Assembly: GCA_946613705.1 (NCBI GenBank)
Contig: CAMOFU010000049.1
Location: 1-12,367 of the forward strand
Source of the DNA: an uncultured Clostridia bacterium
GTDB lineage: Bacteria > Bacillota > Clostridia > Oscillospirales > Ruminococcaceae
Direction of reading: 5' to 3'
DNA: 12,367 bases
The notes under the pieces were generated by a model. The model was not told the DNA's origin and did no database searches. It worked only from the letters and a program-made list of their open reading frames with translations. This document shows positions 1 to 6,617 of this stretch, piece by piece (positions within the stretch are counted from its first letter, which is position 1; every line of letters starts with the position of its first letter). A program made the position numbers and the translations under genes.

Positions 1-56
1 TTCAAAAGGGTCTCCCCCAACAAGTCCCGCAGGCAGTAAAGATAAGTTATCATTTT

Positions 57-84
57 TATGCGCAAAGCTTTGCTTCGCGGCATA
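57..84. repeat. Imperfect stem-loop in the leader of the first gene
   Basis: Bases 57-68 pair with 72-84 around a TTT loop, with one bulge and one mismatch. The centre is a perfect 12-bp palindrome at 62-73 (GCAAAGCTTTGC). It lies about 75 bp upstream of the start codon at 159. There is no T-run after it, so it does not look like an intrinsic terminator of an upstream gene. It could be a leader structure or an operator. No convincing promoter was found in bases 1-158, and no gene is visible there. Confidence 0.4.
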
Positions 85-158
85 GTATGAAATACGGCGT
101 GAGGGAGCCTTTCAGTCTGCTGTTCCTCCGCCGATGATCTTACTCAGGAGGTATCATT

Positions 159-1241
159 ATGTCAGAAACCTATTTCCTCGGTGCCGTCAGCGGAGGAGCT
201 TTCAGGACGGAATTCGGCAGGATCATCGCCGACAGCTCCTACTATACGTATATCCTCAAGGGCGGCCCGGGCACGGGCAAATCCTCGCTTATGAACCGCA
301 TAGCCGCGCACTTTGAGGGGGAGCACAAGGTCATCAGATACTGCTGCTCCTCAGACCCCGCCTCGCTCGACGCGGTCGTTATCCCGTCACTGCACACCGC
401 TGTCTGCGACGGGACCTCGCCCCATGTTTTCGAGCCTCTATACCCGGGAGTATGCCAGCGGTATATCGACCTCGGCTCGCTCTGGGACGACGGAGCCCTG
501 ATGCAGTCGCGCACCGATATAATCGCTGCCGCCGACCGCAACAGATCGCTCCTCTCACGCTCTCAGCGCTTTGCCTCTGCCGCTGCCGATATCTGCTCGG
601 ACACATTCAGGCTCGGTGCCGACTGTCTTCTTCCCGACAAGCTCGAGGCATATGCCTCCCGCACTGCCAAGCGGCTGTTCGGCAAAAAGACAGGCGGCGA
701 CGGACAGAAGCATATCCGCAGGCTCACCGCCCTTACCGAGCACGGCTTTCTCACCCATCACGAGACTCTTTCGGACTACACTGCCGTCTACACAGTATCT
801 GATGAGCTCTGTGCCGCTGCCGACTACCTGCTCTCCCGCCTTGCCGACGAGGCCTGCGCACGCGGTCTTGATGTTATCCTCTCGCCCGACCAGATGCTTT
901 CCGACGCTGCCTATCAGCATCTTCTGATCCCCTCCGTCCGCACAGCCTTCATAAGCGGCAGGGCAGCCGAGGAATGCTCTCACCCCGCCGCCAAGCGCCT
1001 CAGCCTGATGCGCTTCTACAGCAAGGAGCTGCTCACCGAGCGCCGAGTCCGCATCAGAATGAACCGCCGAACTGCCGACGACCTTGCCGCAGAGGCCGCC
1101 CGCACGATACGTCAGGCAAAGCTTGCCCATGACGAGCTTGAAGCTTTTTACATCAGTGCAATGGATCACCCCGCGCTCGACAAGCTCACCGAGCAGCTGA
1201 TATCGGAGATCGCCGCCCGACAAACAGAGCTCGGAGAATAA
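159..1241 (+). CDS. P-loop ATPase of the PRK06851 (uncharacterised) family
   Basis: A 360-residue cytoplasmic protein with one clear Walker A motif at residues 35-42 (GGPGTGKS) in an N-terminal nucleotide-binding fold. The following block (YCCSSDP, then SLDAVVIP, then TSPHVFEPLYPG, then a D-L-G-S-L-W-D segment) is the pattern I recognise from the PRK06851 hypothetical ATPases of Firmicutes, which have about this length. The second half has a hydrophobic strand (GLDVILSP, about 240-247) but no second P-loop that I can see. The C-terminus is charged and helical. The start is secure: AGGAGG at 146-151, seven bases before ATG. It is the only gene on this side and converges with the lipoprotein gene at 1320. 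No function is established for the family, so only ATP binding and probable hydrolysis are inferred. Confidence 0.8.
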   Translation: MSETYFLGAVSGGAFRTEFGRIIADSSYYTYILKGGPGTGKSSLMNRIAAHFEGEHKVIRYCCSSDPASLDAVVIPSLHTAVCDGTSPHVFEPLYPGVCQRYIDLGSLWDDGALMQSRTDIIAAADRNRSLLSRSQRFASAAADICSDTFRLGADCLLPDKLEAYASRTAKRLFGKKTGGDGQKHIRRLTALTEHGFLTHHETLSDYTAVYTVSDELCAAADYLLSRLADEACARGLDVILSPDQMLSDAAYQHLLIPSVRTAFISGRAAEECSHPAAKRLSLMRFYSKELLTERRVRIRMNRRTADDLAAEAARTIRQAKLAHDELEAFYISAMDHPALDKLTEQLISEIAARQTELGE

Positions 1242-1250
1242 ACGAACGGA

Positions 1251-1322
1251 TAAAGCAATGCACAATGCACGGTCACCATGCAGGCATCACACCTGCCGCA
1301 GCCGCACATTGTGCATTGTTTA
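1251..1322. terminator. Branched inverted repeat between convergent genes, possible bidirectional terminator
   Basis: A perfect 12-bp stem joins 1256-1267 to 1307-1318, extended by TAAA (1251-1254) with TTTA (1319-1322) past a one-base bulge. Inside lies a second small stem, GCAGG (1280-1284) with CCTGC (1292-1296). The left arm is itself a short 7-bp tandem repeat (GCAATGC, ACAATGC, AC). The element fills the whole gap between the plus gene ending at 1241 and the minus gene ending at 1320, and its right arm covers that gene's TAA stop. Its position suits termination from both sides, but the T-tracts are very short. It may instead be a dispersed intergenic repeat. Confidence 0.55.
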
Positions 1323-2588
1323 TACTGTCTCATATATCTTTGAATAGCTCTCGTACAGCTGAGCAGCCGCTTCCTCGGATGCTGCCTTGTCAAAAAGCAC
1401 AAGATCGCACGCCTCAATGAACGACTCGTACAGATCTGCATTCTCGACCAGCGGGTCCATCGGCTTTATCAGCCTGTTTGTCTCCATGACCTGCGAGGCC
1501 TCGTACTGAAGCCCGCTCAGCTTGCCCGCGCTGTCAAGATACCTGCGCACCGAGCTGCTTATCGGAATGCCCTTTTCAACTCCCTGCAGCTCCGCCCATT
1601 CATCGCTGTTGAGCATAAAGTCCAGAAGCTCCGCAGCCTCCTTCGGGTGCTCGGTGTTCTTGCTCACGGCGTAGAGCGTTGCGGGCTTCGCATACCAGCC
1701 GAGCCCCGCCTGCGAGGCATCGTCCGCAGTGTAGTCCGCCGCAATGACCTGCACCCCCTGATCTATCACGCTCTTGTAATAGTTAAGCGCATCGCTCACC
1801 CATGCTATCAGCCCCGCATAGGTGCCGTTTTCAAGATTGTAGCGCTGGAAATCCTCTGTCTTGGGTATCACCTTTTCGTTCACCAGCCTGCAATAGAAGT
1901 CTATCATCACCTTCAGATCCGCCTCGTCAAATGCAAGCCTGCTGTCCTTGTCAAAGATCTGCTTCCCCGTCTGCTGCTCGGTATAGGCTATGCAGTAGAG
2001 CCACAGCGATTTGTTAGCTCCCGAAAGCGGGTATATCCCATGCCCCGAAAGGGTCTTGGCCGCTTCAAAAAGATCGTCCCACGTCTTCGGAACAGGCAGC
2101 CCGTAACGGTCGTAGATGTCCTTGTTTATGTAGACCGTCTCTGCATTCATCGCTATCGGTATCGCATTGAGCACCCCGCTGCGCCTGCCGTAATCGAGCA
2201 TCTCGGACGTAAAGTTTGAAAGATCGACCGTGTCTGCGAGCCTCTCCAGATCGTAATAGCCCTTGCCGTCGGGCGAATACTGCGACAGCCAGCCGACGTT
2301 TATCTGCATCACATCAGCCTCGGTGCCCGAGATCATCTGCACCCTGCTCCTTGCCTCGTAGCCCGACCATTCCGAATAGCTGCACTTCACCTTTATCTCA
2401 GGGTGCAGCTGCTCAAAGCGGTGGACCGCCTCTATCGTGTATTCGTTCCTTGAATCGTTGCCCCACCACGAGAGCGTTATCGTCGTCTGCTCCGTCTGGT
2501 CGTGTATCACCGCATCGTCTCCGCAGCCGCCGAACATCACCGCTGCCGCTGCCGCCAGCGCCAGCACAGTCCTCTTGATCCCCATCAT
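1320..2588 (-). CDS. Extracellular solute-binding lipoprotein (sugar ABC-type, family 1)
   Basis: A 422-residue secreted lipoprotein. Residues 1-21 form a signal peptide with a lipobox-like end (MFGGC), giving lipidated Cys22. The mature part has the look of UgpB/MalE-type sugar-binding proteins (COG1653): an opening TTITLSWWG strand, an EAVHRFEQLHPEIKVK segment, ADVMQINVGWLSQY, and a later INKDIYDRYGLPVPKTWDDL block typical of the family. It normally delivers a sugar or oligosaccharide to an ABC permease. No permease or ATPase gene lies nearby. Its ATG overlaps the TGA of the upstream diguanylate cyclase gene (ATGA), and the ribosome site GCGAGG lies within that gene, so the two are probably translationally coupled. 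A second in-frame ATG follows at once (2585). The ligand cannot be read from sequence. A sensory role with the cyclase is inference. Confidence 0.9.
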   Translation of the reverse strand: MMGIKRTVLALAAAAAVMFGGCGDDAVIHDQTEQTTITLSWWGNDSRNEYTIEAVHRFEQLHPEIKVKCSYSEWSGYEARSRVQMISGTEADVMQINVGWLSQYSPDGKGYYDLERLADTVDLSNFTSEMLDYGRRSGVLNAIPIAMNAETVYINKDIYDRYGLPVPKTWDDLFEAAKTLSGHGIYPLSGANKSLWLYCIAYTEQQTGKQIFDKDSRLAFDEADLKVMIDFYCRLVNEKVIPKTEDFQRYNLENGTYAGLIAWVSDALNYYKSVIDQGVQVIAADYTADDASQAGLGWYAKPATLYAVSKNTEHPKEAAELLDFMLNSDEWAELQGVEKGIPISSSVRRYLDSAGKLSGLQYEASQVMETNRLIKPMDPLVENADLYESFIEACDLVLFDKAASEEAAAQLYESYSKIYETV

Positions 2589-4108
2589 TGCCTGACCTCG
2601 CTTTCCGCGTCGGCACCGTAGAACCTGAATGTGTCCCTGCCCGCCTTTTTCGAGCTGTAGAGCGCCTTGTCGCAGGCAGAGTAAAGCTCCTCAAAGCTCC
2701 TGCCGTCCGCAGGCCAGAGCGCCGCACCGATGCTTGCCGAGACCCTGATGCTGCCGTCACTGCCCGCAAAGCGGCTGCGGTATGCCCCGCAGAGCGCCTC
2801 GCAGCGATCGTGCAGATACTCCCTGAACTCCCCGTCGCTGTCGGCACGGGTGTTCACCAGCACGCAGAACTCGTCACCGCCGATGCGCCCGATATAGTCG
2901 TCCTCGGAGAACACCTCCCGCAGTATCGCGCCCGTGCTTTTCAGCACCTTGTCGCCGTATGCGTGCCCTAAAGTATCGTTCACGCTCTTGAAGTTGTCTA
3001 TATCTATTATCAGCAGCGCGTGCTGCTCGGTATCAAGAGAATTAGCCAGACAGCCCGCCGCATACTCCTCGAACGTGAGCTTGTTGAGCACACCCGTCAG
3101 CAGGTCTATCCTCGCCTTGTCGTCCAGCGTCGTGACAGTCCTCCTGATAGGCCTTATCAGCTGCCACGAGAGCAGCAGTCCCATCAGCACCGCCAGCGCC
3201 GCCGCCGCTATCGCGGTCACGGCAATAAACGTCGTGATCTCGTTTTTCTCATTGAGTATTATCTGAGTGGGTATCGAGCAGATGACATACCAGTCGCCGC
3301 AGCTGTTGACCGACACAAGATATTCGTTGTCCAGCACCGAGGCAGAAGAGTTGCCCCTGATGCGGCTGCTTATCTCCTCGGGCAGCGGCTTGCCGACCTC
3401 GTCCGAGCGCTTTGAATAGATCATGTTCATATCGCCGTTCACAAGACGGATATCCATATCGCTCAGCGTCTCGGGATTGTCGAACACACTGTCCAGCTCG
3501 CTTGCATAGAGGGATATCACCAGCACGGCATTCTCGTGTACCTTTTTCACATAATATATCCTCTTGAAGTCATTGCCGTAGCCCGTGGACCAGCCGTCGT
3601 TGGTGCGCGGACGGGAGATCATCGAGCTGAGCTCGGTAAATATCCTGTCTCCGAACTGTGTGGCGGTCGCATTCGAGATCTTGCCGACGGTGCGGTTGTT
3701 TCGGTATACTATCCCGTAGTCCACAAAGTTCTCCATTATGCACAGGCTGTACAGCTTTTCGGTGATGTTCTTCTCGGTATTGATCGCCTCGAACTCATCG
3801 TTGTCGGGGTCGGCGGCATCGTATGTATAAGCGTCCTTATCACCGAACGCGAGCGTTGCGATCGTCTCCATCCTTGACAGATAGCTGTCCATATTAAGCT
3901 TCATCTGCACATTCAGCGATGATGTCAGCGACACGACCTTGTTTTTCAGCACCTCGTCTGTCTTTGCCAGAGCAAGACGGGAAACTATCGTAACGGCAGC
4001 GATAACTATAGCCGCAAATCCGAGTATCATAAACAGCTGCACCTTGCTGATGTTTCGCAGTCCCTGACGAGGTCTTTTTCCCTGACGTTGTCTTGCCTTA
4101 TCAGCCAT
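2585..4108 (-). CDS. Membrane diguanylate cyclase with an extracytoplasmic sensor domain (GGDEF)
   Basis: A 507-residue inner-membrane protein that should make cyclic di-GMP from two GTP. Order: a basic cytoplasmic tail (1-22), membrane helix 1 (about 24-44), an extracytoplasmic region of about 245 residues that resembles a Cache-type sensor, membrane helix 2 (about 292-316), a short linker, then a GGDEF domain from about 333. The catalytic loop GGDEF is intact at 410-414. D369 and D371 (IIDIDNFK) and N377-D378 match metal and guanine contacts. The inhibitory I-site RxxD is not intact: the aligned positions 401-404 read SEDD, so the Arg is missing. No EAL domain is present. I chose ATG 4108 because GGAGGG sits five bases upstream and the longer start at 4153 lies upstream of the predicted -10 box. 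It is first in a two-gene unit with the overlapping binding-protein gene. Confidence 0.92.
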   Translation of the reverse strand: MADKARQRQGKRPRQGLRNISKVQLFMILGFAAIVIAAVTIVSRLALAKTDEVLKNKVVSLTSSLNVQMKLNMDSYLSRMETIATLAFGDKDAYTYDAADPDNDEFEAINTEKNITEKLYSLCIMENFVDYGIVYRNNRTVGKISNATATQFGDRIFTELSSMISRPRTNDGWSTGYGNDFKRIYYVKKVHENAVLVISLYASELDSVFDNPETLSDMDIRLVNGDMNMIYSKRSDEVGKPLPEEISSRIRGNSSASVLDNEYLVSVNSCGDWYVICSIPTQIILNEKNEITTFIAVTAIAAAALAVLMGLLLSWQLIRPIRRTVTTLDDKARIDLLTGVLNKLTFEEYAAGCLANSLDTEQHALLIIDIDNFKSVNDTLGHAYGDKVLKSTGAILREVFSEDDYIGRIGGDEFCVLVNTRADSDGEFREYLHDRCEALCGAYRSRFAGSDGSIRVSASIGAALWPADGRSFEELYSACDKALYSSKKAGRDTFRFYGADAESEVRQ

Positions 4109-4141
4109 AGTTACCCTCCTTCCCCAAAGCCGTACTCTATT

Positions 4142-4170
4142 ATAATACCACATTTTTCTGCGGATTTCAA
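4142..4170 (-). promoter_or_regulatory. Sigma-A promoter for the cyclase/lipoprotein unit
   Basis: On the minus strand, TTGAAA (4170-4165) is followed after 17 bp by TATTAT (4147-4142), with TGG directly before it giving an extended -10. A perfect TATAAT overlaps three bases further on (4144-4139), but at 20 bp spacing. Transcription would start near 4135, leaving a leader of about 26 bases that carries the GGAGGG ribosome site. This supports the start codon at 4108. Confidence 0.7.
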
Positions 4171-4283
4171 GCCCTTTCAGACAGCCCTAGCGCGGGCGGC
4201 GCAATTCCCTCGCCGACAACGGAGAGCGAACCGATCCCTTGTTCTGGCTCGGGGCGTACTGCCTACGGATATTTTACACTAAG

Positions 4284-4324
4284 AGACATCATTATCACGA
4301 TACATTCAGACATCATTATCACGA
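4284..4324. repeat. Two 17-bp direct repeats spaced 24 bp apart
   Basis: AGACATCATTATCACGA occurs at 4284-4300 and again, identical, at 4308-4324, so the start-to-start distance is 24 bp. The core ACATCA recurs at 4351-4356 and 4381-4386. The copies lie about 115-140 bp upstream of the cyclase -35 box and about 190 bp upstream of the plus-strand promoter. They could be binding sites for a regulator or a remnant of a short tandem repeat. Nothing in the sequence identifies the protein. Confidence 0.7.
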
Positions 4325-4475
4325 CAAAGCTGCGGTCATAGTTAAAAAACACATCAGCCCGAGACTCATAAATATAAGACACATCAAAAACATCTAAGCC
4401 CGCACCATCGTCCGATCCGGAGCGCGGCAAAGCCCGCCTTCCGCACAATGCGGGGCGCGACGGCATTGCGCCGCG

Positions 4476-4501
4476 GCCGCTGCCGCCGCTGCCGCCGCTG
4501 C
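4476..4501. repeat. GC-rich 9-bp tandem repeat, nearly three copies
   Basis: The unit GCCGCTGCC is repeated at 4476-4484, 4485-4493 and 4494-4501, the last one base short. It ends nine bases before the -35 box of the membrane-protein promoter at 4511. Such a repeat could vary in copy number by slippage, but whether it does is unknown. Confidence 0.7.
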
Positions 4502-4510
4502 GGCCGGTAC

Positions 4511-4539
4511 TTGAAAAATGCAGCAGGCTCTGCTATAAT
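4511..4539 (+). promoter_or_regulatory. Near-consensus sigma-A promoter
   Basis: TTGAAA (4511-4516), a 17-bp spacer, and a perfect TATAAT (4534-4539) preceded by TGC, an extended -10. Transcription would begin near 4546, only about 19 bases before the TTG start at 4565. This excludes the upstream ATG at 4448 as a start, because it lies before the promoter. It probably drives the membrane-protein gene and mnmE, and perhaps the CPBP gene. Confidence 0.85.
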
Positions 4540-4564
4540 AGTATCAGTGTTTGGGGGTGAGCTC

Positions 4565-5152
4565 TTGAGATTCAAAAAGCATTTTCTGATCTTTTCCGCC
4601 GCATGGATCGTGACGGCTGCCGTTGTTTCCGATATCCTCCTGCTGAGCAGCTTCCGCAGCCTCTCGCTGAATACCGACGACGGCAGCCCGCTCCCCGCTA
4701 TGCTGCTCGTACCCGCTGCCTTTGCCGCAGCCGTATTCTTCATCATCTCACCCTTCTGCCGTCTGATCGTCAGACGGCTGCGCCGAAAGCTCGTATCCCT
4801 CGGCGGCTGCCTCGAATACCCCTTCTTCCGCAGCTTCTGCACCGCTCTTGCCGCAGCCGCCGCAGCCAATACAGTGCTGCTCTGCTCCCGCTTCCTTGCA
4901 CTGCTCGAAATACTGAAAAAAGAGGAGGAAAGGCGCATTCATATGCTGTTCTTCGATCAGCCCGACTACCTTGCCTCCCGCCTCGATGCCCTCTCGCAAA
5001 GAGCTTCCTTCTGCGGCAGTGCAGCCGTTGTCATCACCCTGCTGCTTGCGGCTGCAAAGGCCGCCGCTTACCTGTTCCTCGCCCGCGCACTCGTGCGGAC
5101 CTACCATAAAAATGCGGCTACCGCCTATACGAACAGCATATCCGCTGTCTGA
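4565..5152 (+). CDS. Unknown four-helix membrane protein upstream of mnmE
   Basis: A 195-residue protein that I do not recognise. It has four hydrophobic segments, about residues 7-29, 44-69, 90-117 and 149-177. The longest soluble stretch (about 118-148) is charged and lies between helices 3 and 4; it contains KKEEERR and FDQPDYLASRLDALSQR. Basic clusters after helix 2 (RRLRRK) suggest a cytoplasmic loop there. No signal peptide, enzyme motif or known domain is apparent. The start is the TTG at 4565: GGGGGTG lies just upstream at about 4553-4559, and the promoter at 4511-4539 lies between this codon and the next upstream start (ATG 4448). It ends 31 bp before mnmE, with no terminator between, so the two are probably co-transcribed. 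The helices are rich in Ala and Leu. Confidence 0.75.
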   Translation: MRFKKHFLIFSAAWIVTAAVVSDILLLSSFRSLSLNTDDGSPLPAMLLVPAAFAAAVFFIISPFCRLIVRRLRRKLVSLGGCLEYPFFRSFCTALAAAAAANTVLLCSRFLALLEILKKEEERRIHMLFFDQPDYLASRLDALSQRASFCGSAAVVITLLLAAAKAAAYLFLARALVRTYHKNAATAYTNSISAV

Positions 5153-5183
5153 ATACCGAATATTTCCCGAAAGGATGAGCTTT

Positions 5184-6551
5184 ATGTCAACTGTATGTGC
5201 AGTCTCCACCCCGCTCGCGGAGGGCGGTCTGGCTGTAATAAGAATAAGCGGAGAAAACGCGCTCTCCGCCGCCGCAAGGGTCTTCACCCCGTTCGGCGGA
5301 AAAAAAGTCGCCGATATGGAGGGCTACACCTGCGCCTACGGTCGGGTCACCGACCCCGAAAGCGGCGAAACGGTGGACGATGCCATGCTCACCGTCTTCC
5401 GCGCACCCCGATCGTATACGGGCGAGGATACCGCCGAGATCTCCTGCCACGGGGGTGTTTATATCGCCAGAAGGATACTCCGCCTGCTGCTTGCAAACGG
5501 CTGTGAACAGGCCGACCGCGGCGAGTTCACCAAGCGCGCCTTCCTCAATGGAAAGCTCTCGCTCACACAGGCAGAGGCGGTCATGGATATGATCTCTGCC
5601 CGCGGCGAGCTCACTCTCCGCTCGGCAAGGCTCACCCGCGAGGGACGGCTGTTTTCGCGTATCGACAGCATCAAGCAGAGCCTCGTCACACTGCTGGGCG
5701 AGCTGGCGGCATGGGTCGATTACCCCGAGGAGGATCTGCCCGCCGTTGAGCATACCGCTCTCTGCGGCACACTCTCTGCGGCGTGTACCGAGCTTGAAAA
5801 GCTCGTCAGAAGCTACGACAGCGGCATGGTGCTGCGCCGCGGGATAGACACCGTTATCGCGGGCAAGCCCAACGTCGGCAAATCGACGCTTATGAATATG
5901 CTGCTGGGCTACGAGCGCTCTATCGTGACCGACACCGCAGGCACCACGCGCGACGTTATCGAGGAGACTGCCCGCCTCGGTGAGCTGGAGCTGCGCCTCT
6001 CGGACACGGCGGGCATACGGCAGACAGACGACAAGGTCGAGCAGCTCGGCGTATCGCTGGCTAAGAAGCGCCTTGACGAATGCGCTCTGATAATCGCGGT
6101 GTTCGACACCTCCGAGCCGCTCGATGACGAGGACAGAGAGCTGCTCTCCTACGTCCGCAGTCTGGACAAGCGGCTGCTGATCGTGCTCAACAAGACCGAC
6201 CTCGGCGCAGCTGAGGAGGAGCCTGACCTTGAGGGGCTCCCCTCCGTCCGCATTTCCGCAAGGAGCGGCGAGGGCATCAGCGAGCTTGAAAAGGCTGTCG
6301 CGTCGATGTTCACGGCAGACACGGCAGACCCCGACCTGATGATCTTCGCCAACGAACGTCAGAAGCACTGTGCCGAGCTTGCGCTTGAACGGCTGCGGGA
6401 GGCTCTCGGCGCGGCGATGTCGGGCGAGACACTTGATGCAGTGACCGTCCTGACCGACTACGCTGTTTCGCAGCTCATGGAGCTGACGGGAGAGAACGTT
6501 TCCGAAGCAGTCGTCGAAGAGGTGTTCTCTAAATTCTGCGTCGGCAAATAA
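5184..6551 (+). CDS. mnmE: tRNA uridine-5-carboxymethylaminomethyl(34) synthesis GTPase MnmE
   Basis: A 455-residue protein, the normal length for MnmE (TrmE). With MnmG it modifies the wobble uridine U34 of certain tRNAs, using GTP, a folate-bound one-carbon unit and FAD from the partner. The N-terminal folate-binding domain shows STPLAEGGLAVIRISG (8-23), CHGG (88-91) and GEFTKRAFLNGK (113-124). The inserted G domain has GKPNVGKS (227-234), TTRD (254-257), DTAG (274-277), NKTD (336-339) and SAR (358-360). The C-terminus ends FCVGK with catalytic Cys452. I chose ATG 5184 because AAGGA at 5171-5175 is well spaced for it; ATG 5175 overlaps that site. mnmG is not in the window. The C-terminal helix reads T-D-Y where many homologues have D-L-R, a mild divergence. 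Confidence 0.97.
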   Translation: MSTVCAVSTPLAEGGLAVIRISGENALSAAARVFTPFGGKKVADMEGYTCAYGRVTDPESGETVDDAMLTVFRAPRSYTGEDTAEISCHGGVYIARRILRLLLANGCEQADRGEFTKRAFLNGKLSLTQAEAVMDMISARGELTLRSARLTREGRLFSRIDSIKQSLVTLLGELAAWVDYPEEDLPAVEHTALCGTLSAACTELEKLVRSYDSGMVLRRGIDTVIAGKPNVGKSTLMNMLLGYERSIVTDTAGTTRDVIEETARLGELELRLSDTAGIRQTDDKVEQLGVSLAKKRLDECALIIAVFDTSEPLDDEDRELLSYVRSLDKRLLIVLNKTDLGAAEEEPDLEGLPSVRISARSGEGISELEKAVASMFTADTADPDLMIFANERQKHCAELALERLREALGAAMSGETLDAVTVLTDYAVSQLMELTGENVSEAVVEEVFSKFCVGK

Positions 6552-6559
6552 GCACTGTA

Positions 6560-6593
6560 ACAAATTACAAATAACAAATAACAAATAACAAAT
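6560..6593. repeat. Heptamer tandem repeat (ACAAATA), almost five copies
   Basis: A 7-bp unit runs from nine bases after the mnmE stop: ACAAATT, then ACAAATA three times, then ACAAAT. It ends 11 bases before the AAGGAGGG ribosome site of the next gene. It is AT-rich against GC-rich neighbours. It shares period 7 and the ACAA core with the arm of the repeat at 1251-1322. Confidence 0.85.
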
Positions 6594-6617
6594 CTTTATC
6601 CGCTAAGGAGGGTCATT

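Larger units (their letters stand above)
4171..4510. other. Gene-free divergent intergenic region
   Basis: About 340 bp between the two divergent promoters contains no gene I can support. A 67-codon minus frame over 4263-4466 has low-complexity composition and repeats FVVIMMSE-like residues only because of the DNA repeat. The stretch holds two 17-bp direct repeats (4284-4324) and further ACATCA copies at 4351 and 4381. It then holds GC-rich small hairpins (CCGCA/TGCGG at 4441-4453, GGCGC/GCGCC at 4454-4472) and a 9-bp tandem repeat (4476-4501). The AT-rich half and the GC-rich half differ sharply in composition. Confidence 0.6.

Noticed and set aside
555..1265. Minus-strand open frame (236 codons) opposite the first ATPase gene
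   Set aside because: Antisense to a supported gene with a strong ribosome site; no domain seen.
4284..4386. CRISPR array
   Set aside because: Only two full repeats, 17 bp long with 7-bp spacers, and no cas genes; the sizes do not fit.
4263..4466. Small minus-strand frame (67 codons) in the divergent intergenic region
   Set aside because: Its repeated IVIMMS residues come from the 17-bp DNA repeat, it has no ribosome site, and it runs through GC-rich hairpins.
4448..4564. Extended N-terminus for the four-helix membrane protein from ATG 4448
   Set aside because: A near-consensus promoter at 4511-4539 lies downstream of that ATG, and the added residues are Arg/Cys-rich low-complexity sequence from the tandem repeat.
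5187..6584. Long minus-strand open frame (465 codons) opposite mnmE
   Set aside because: It is fully antisense to a certain gene, has no ribosome site and no recognisable domain; GC-rich codon use leaves antisense stops rare.
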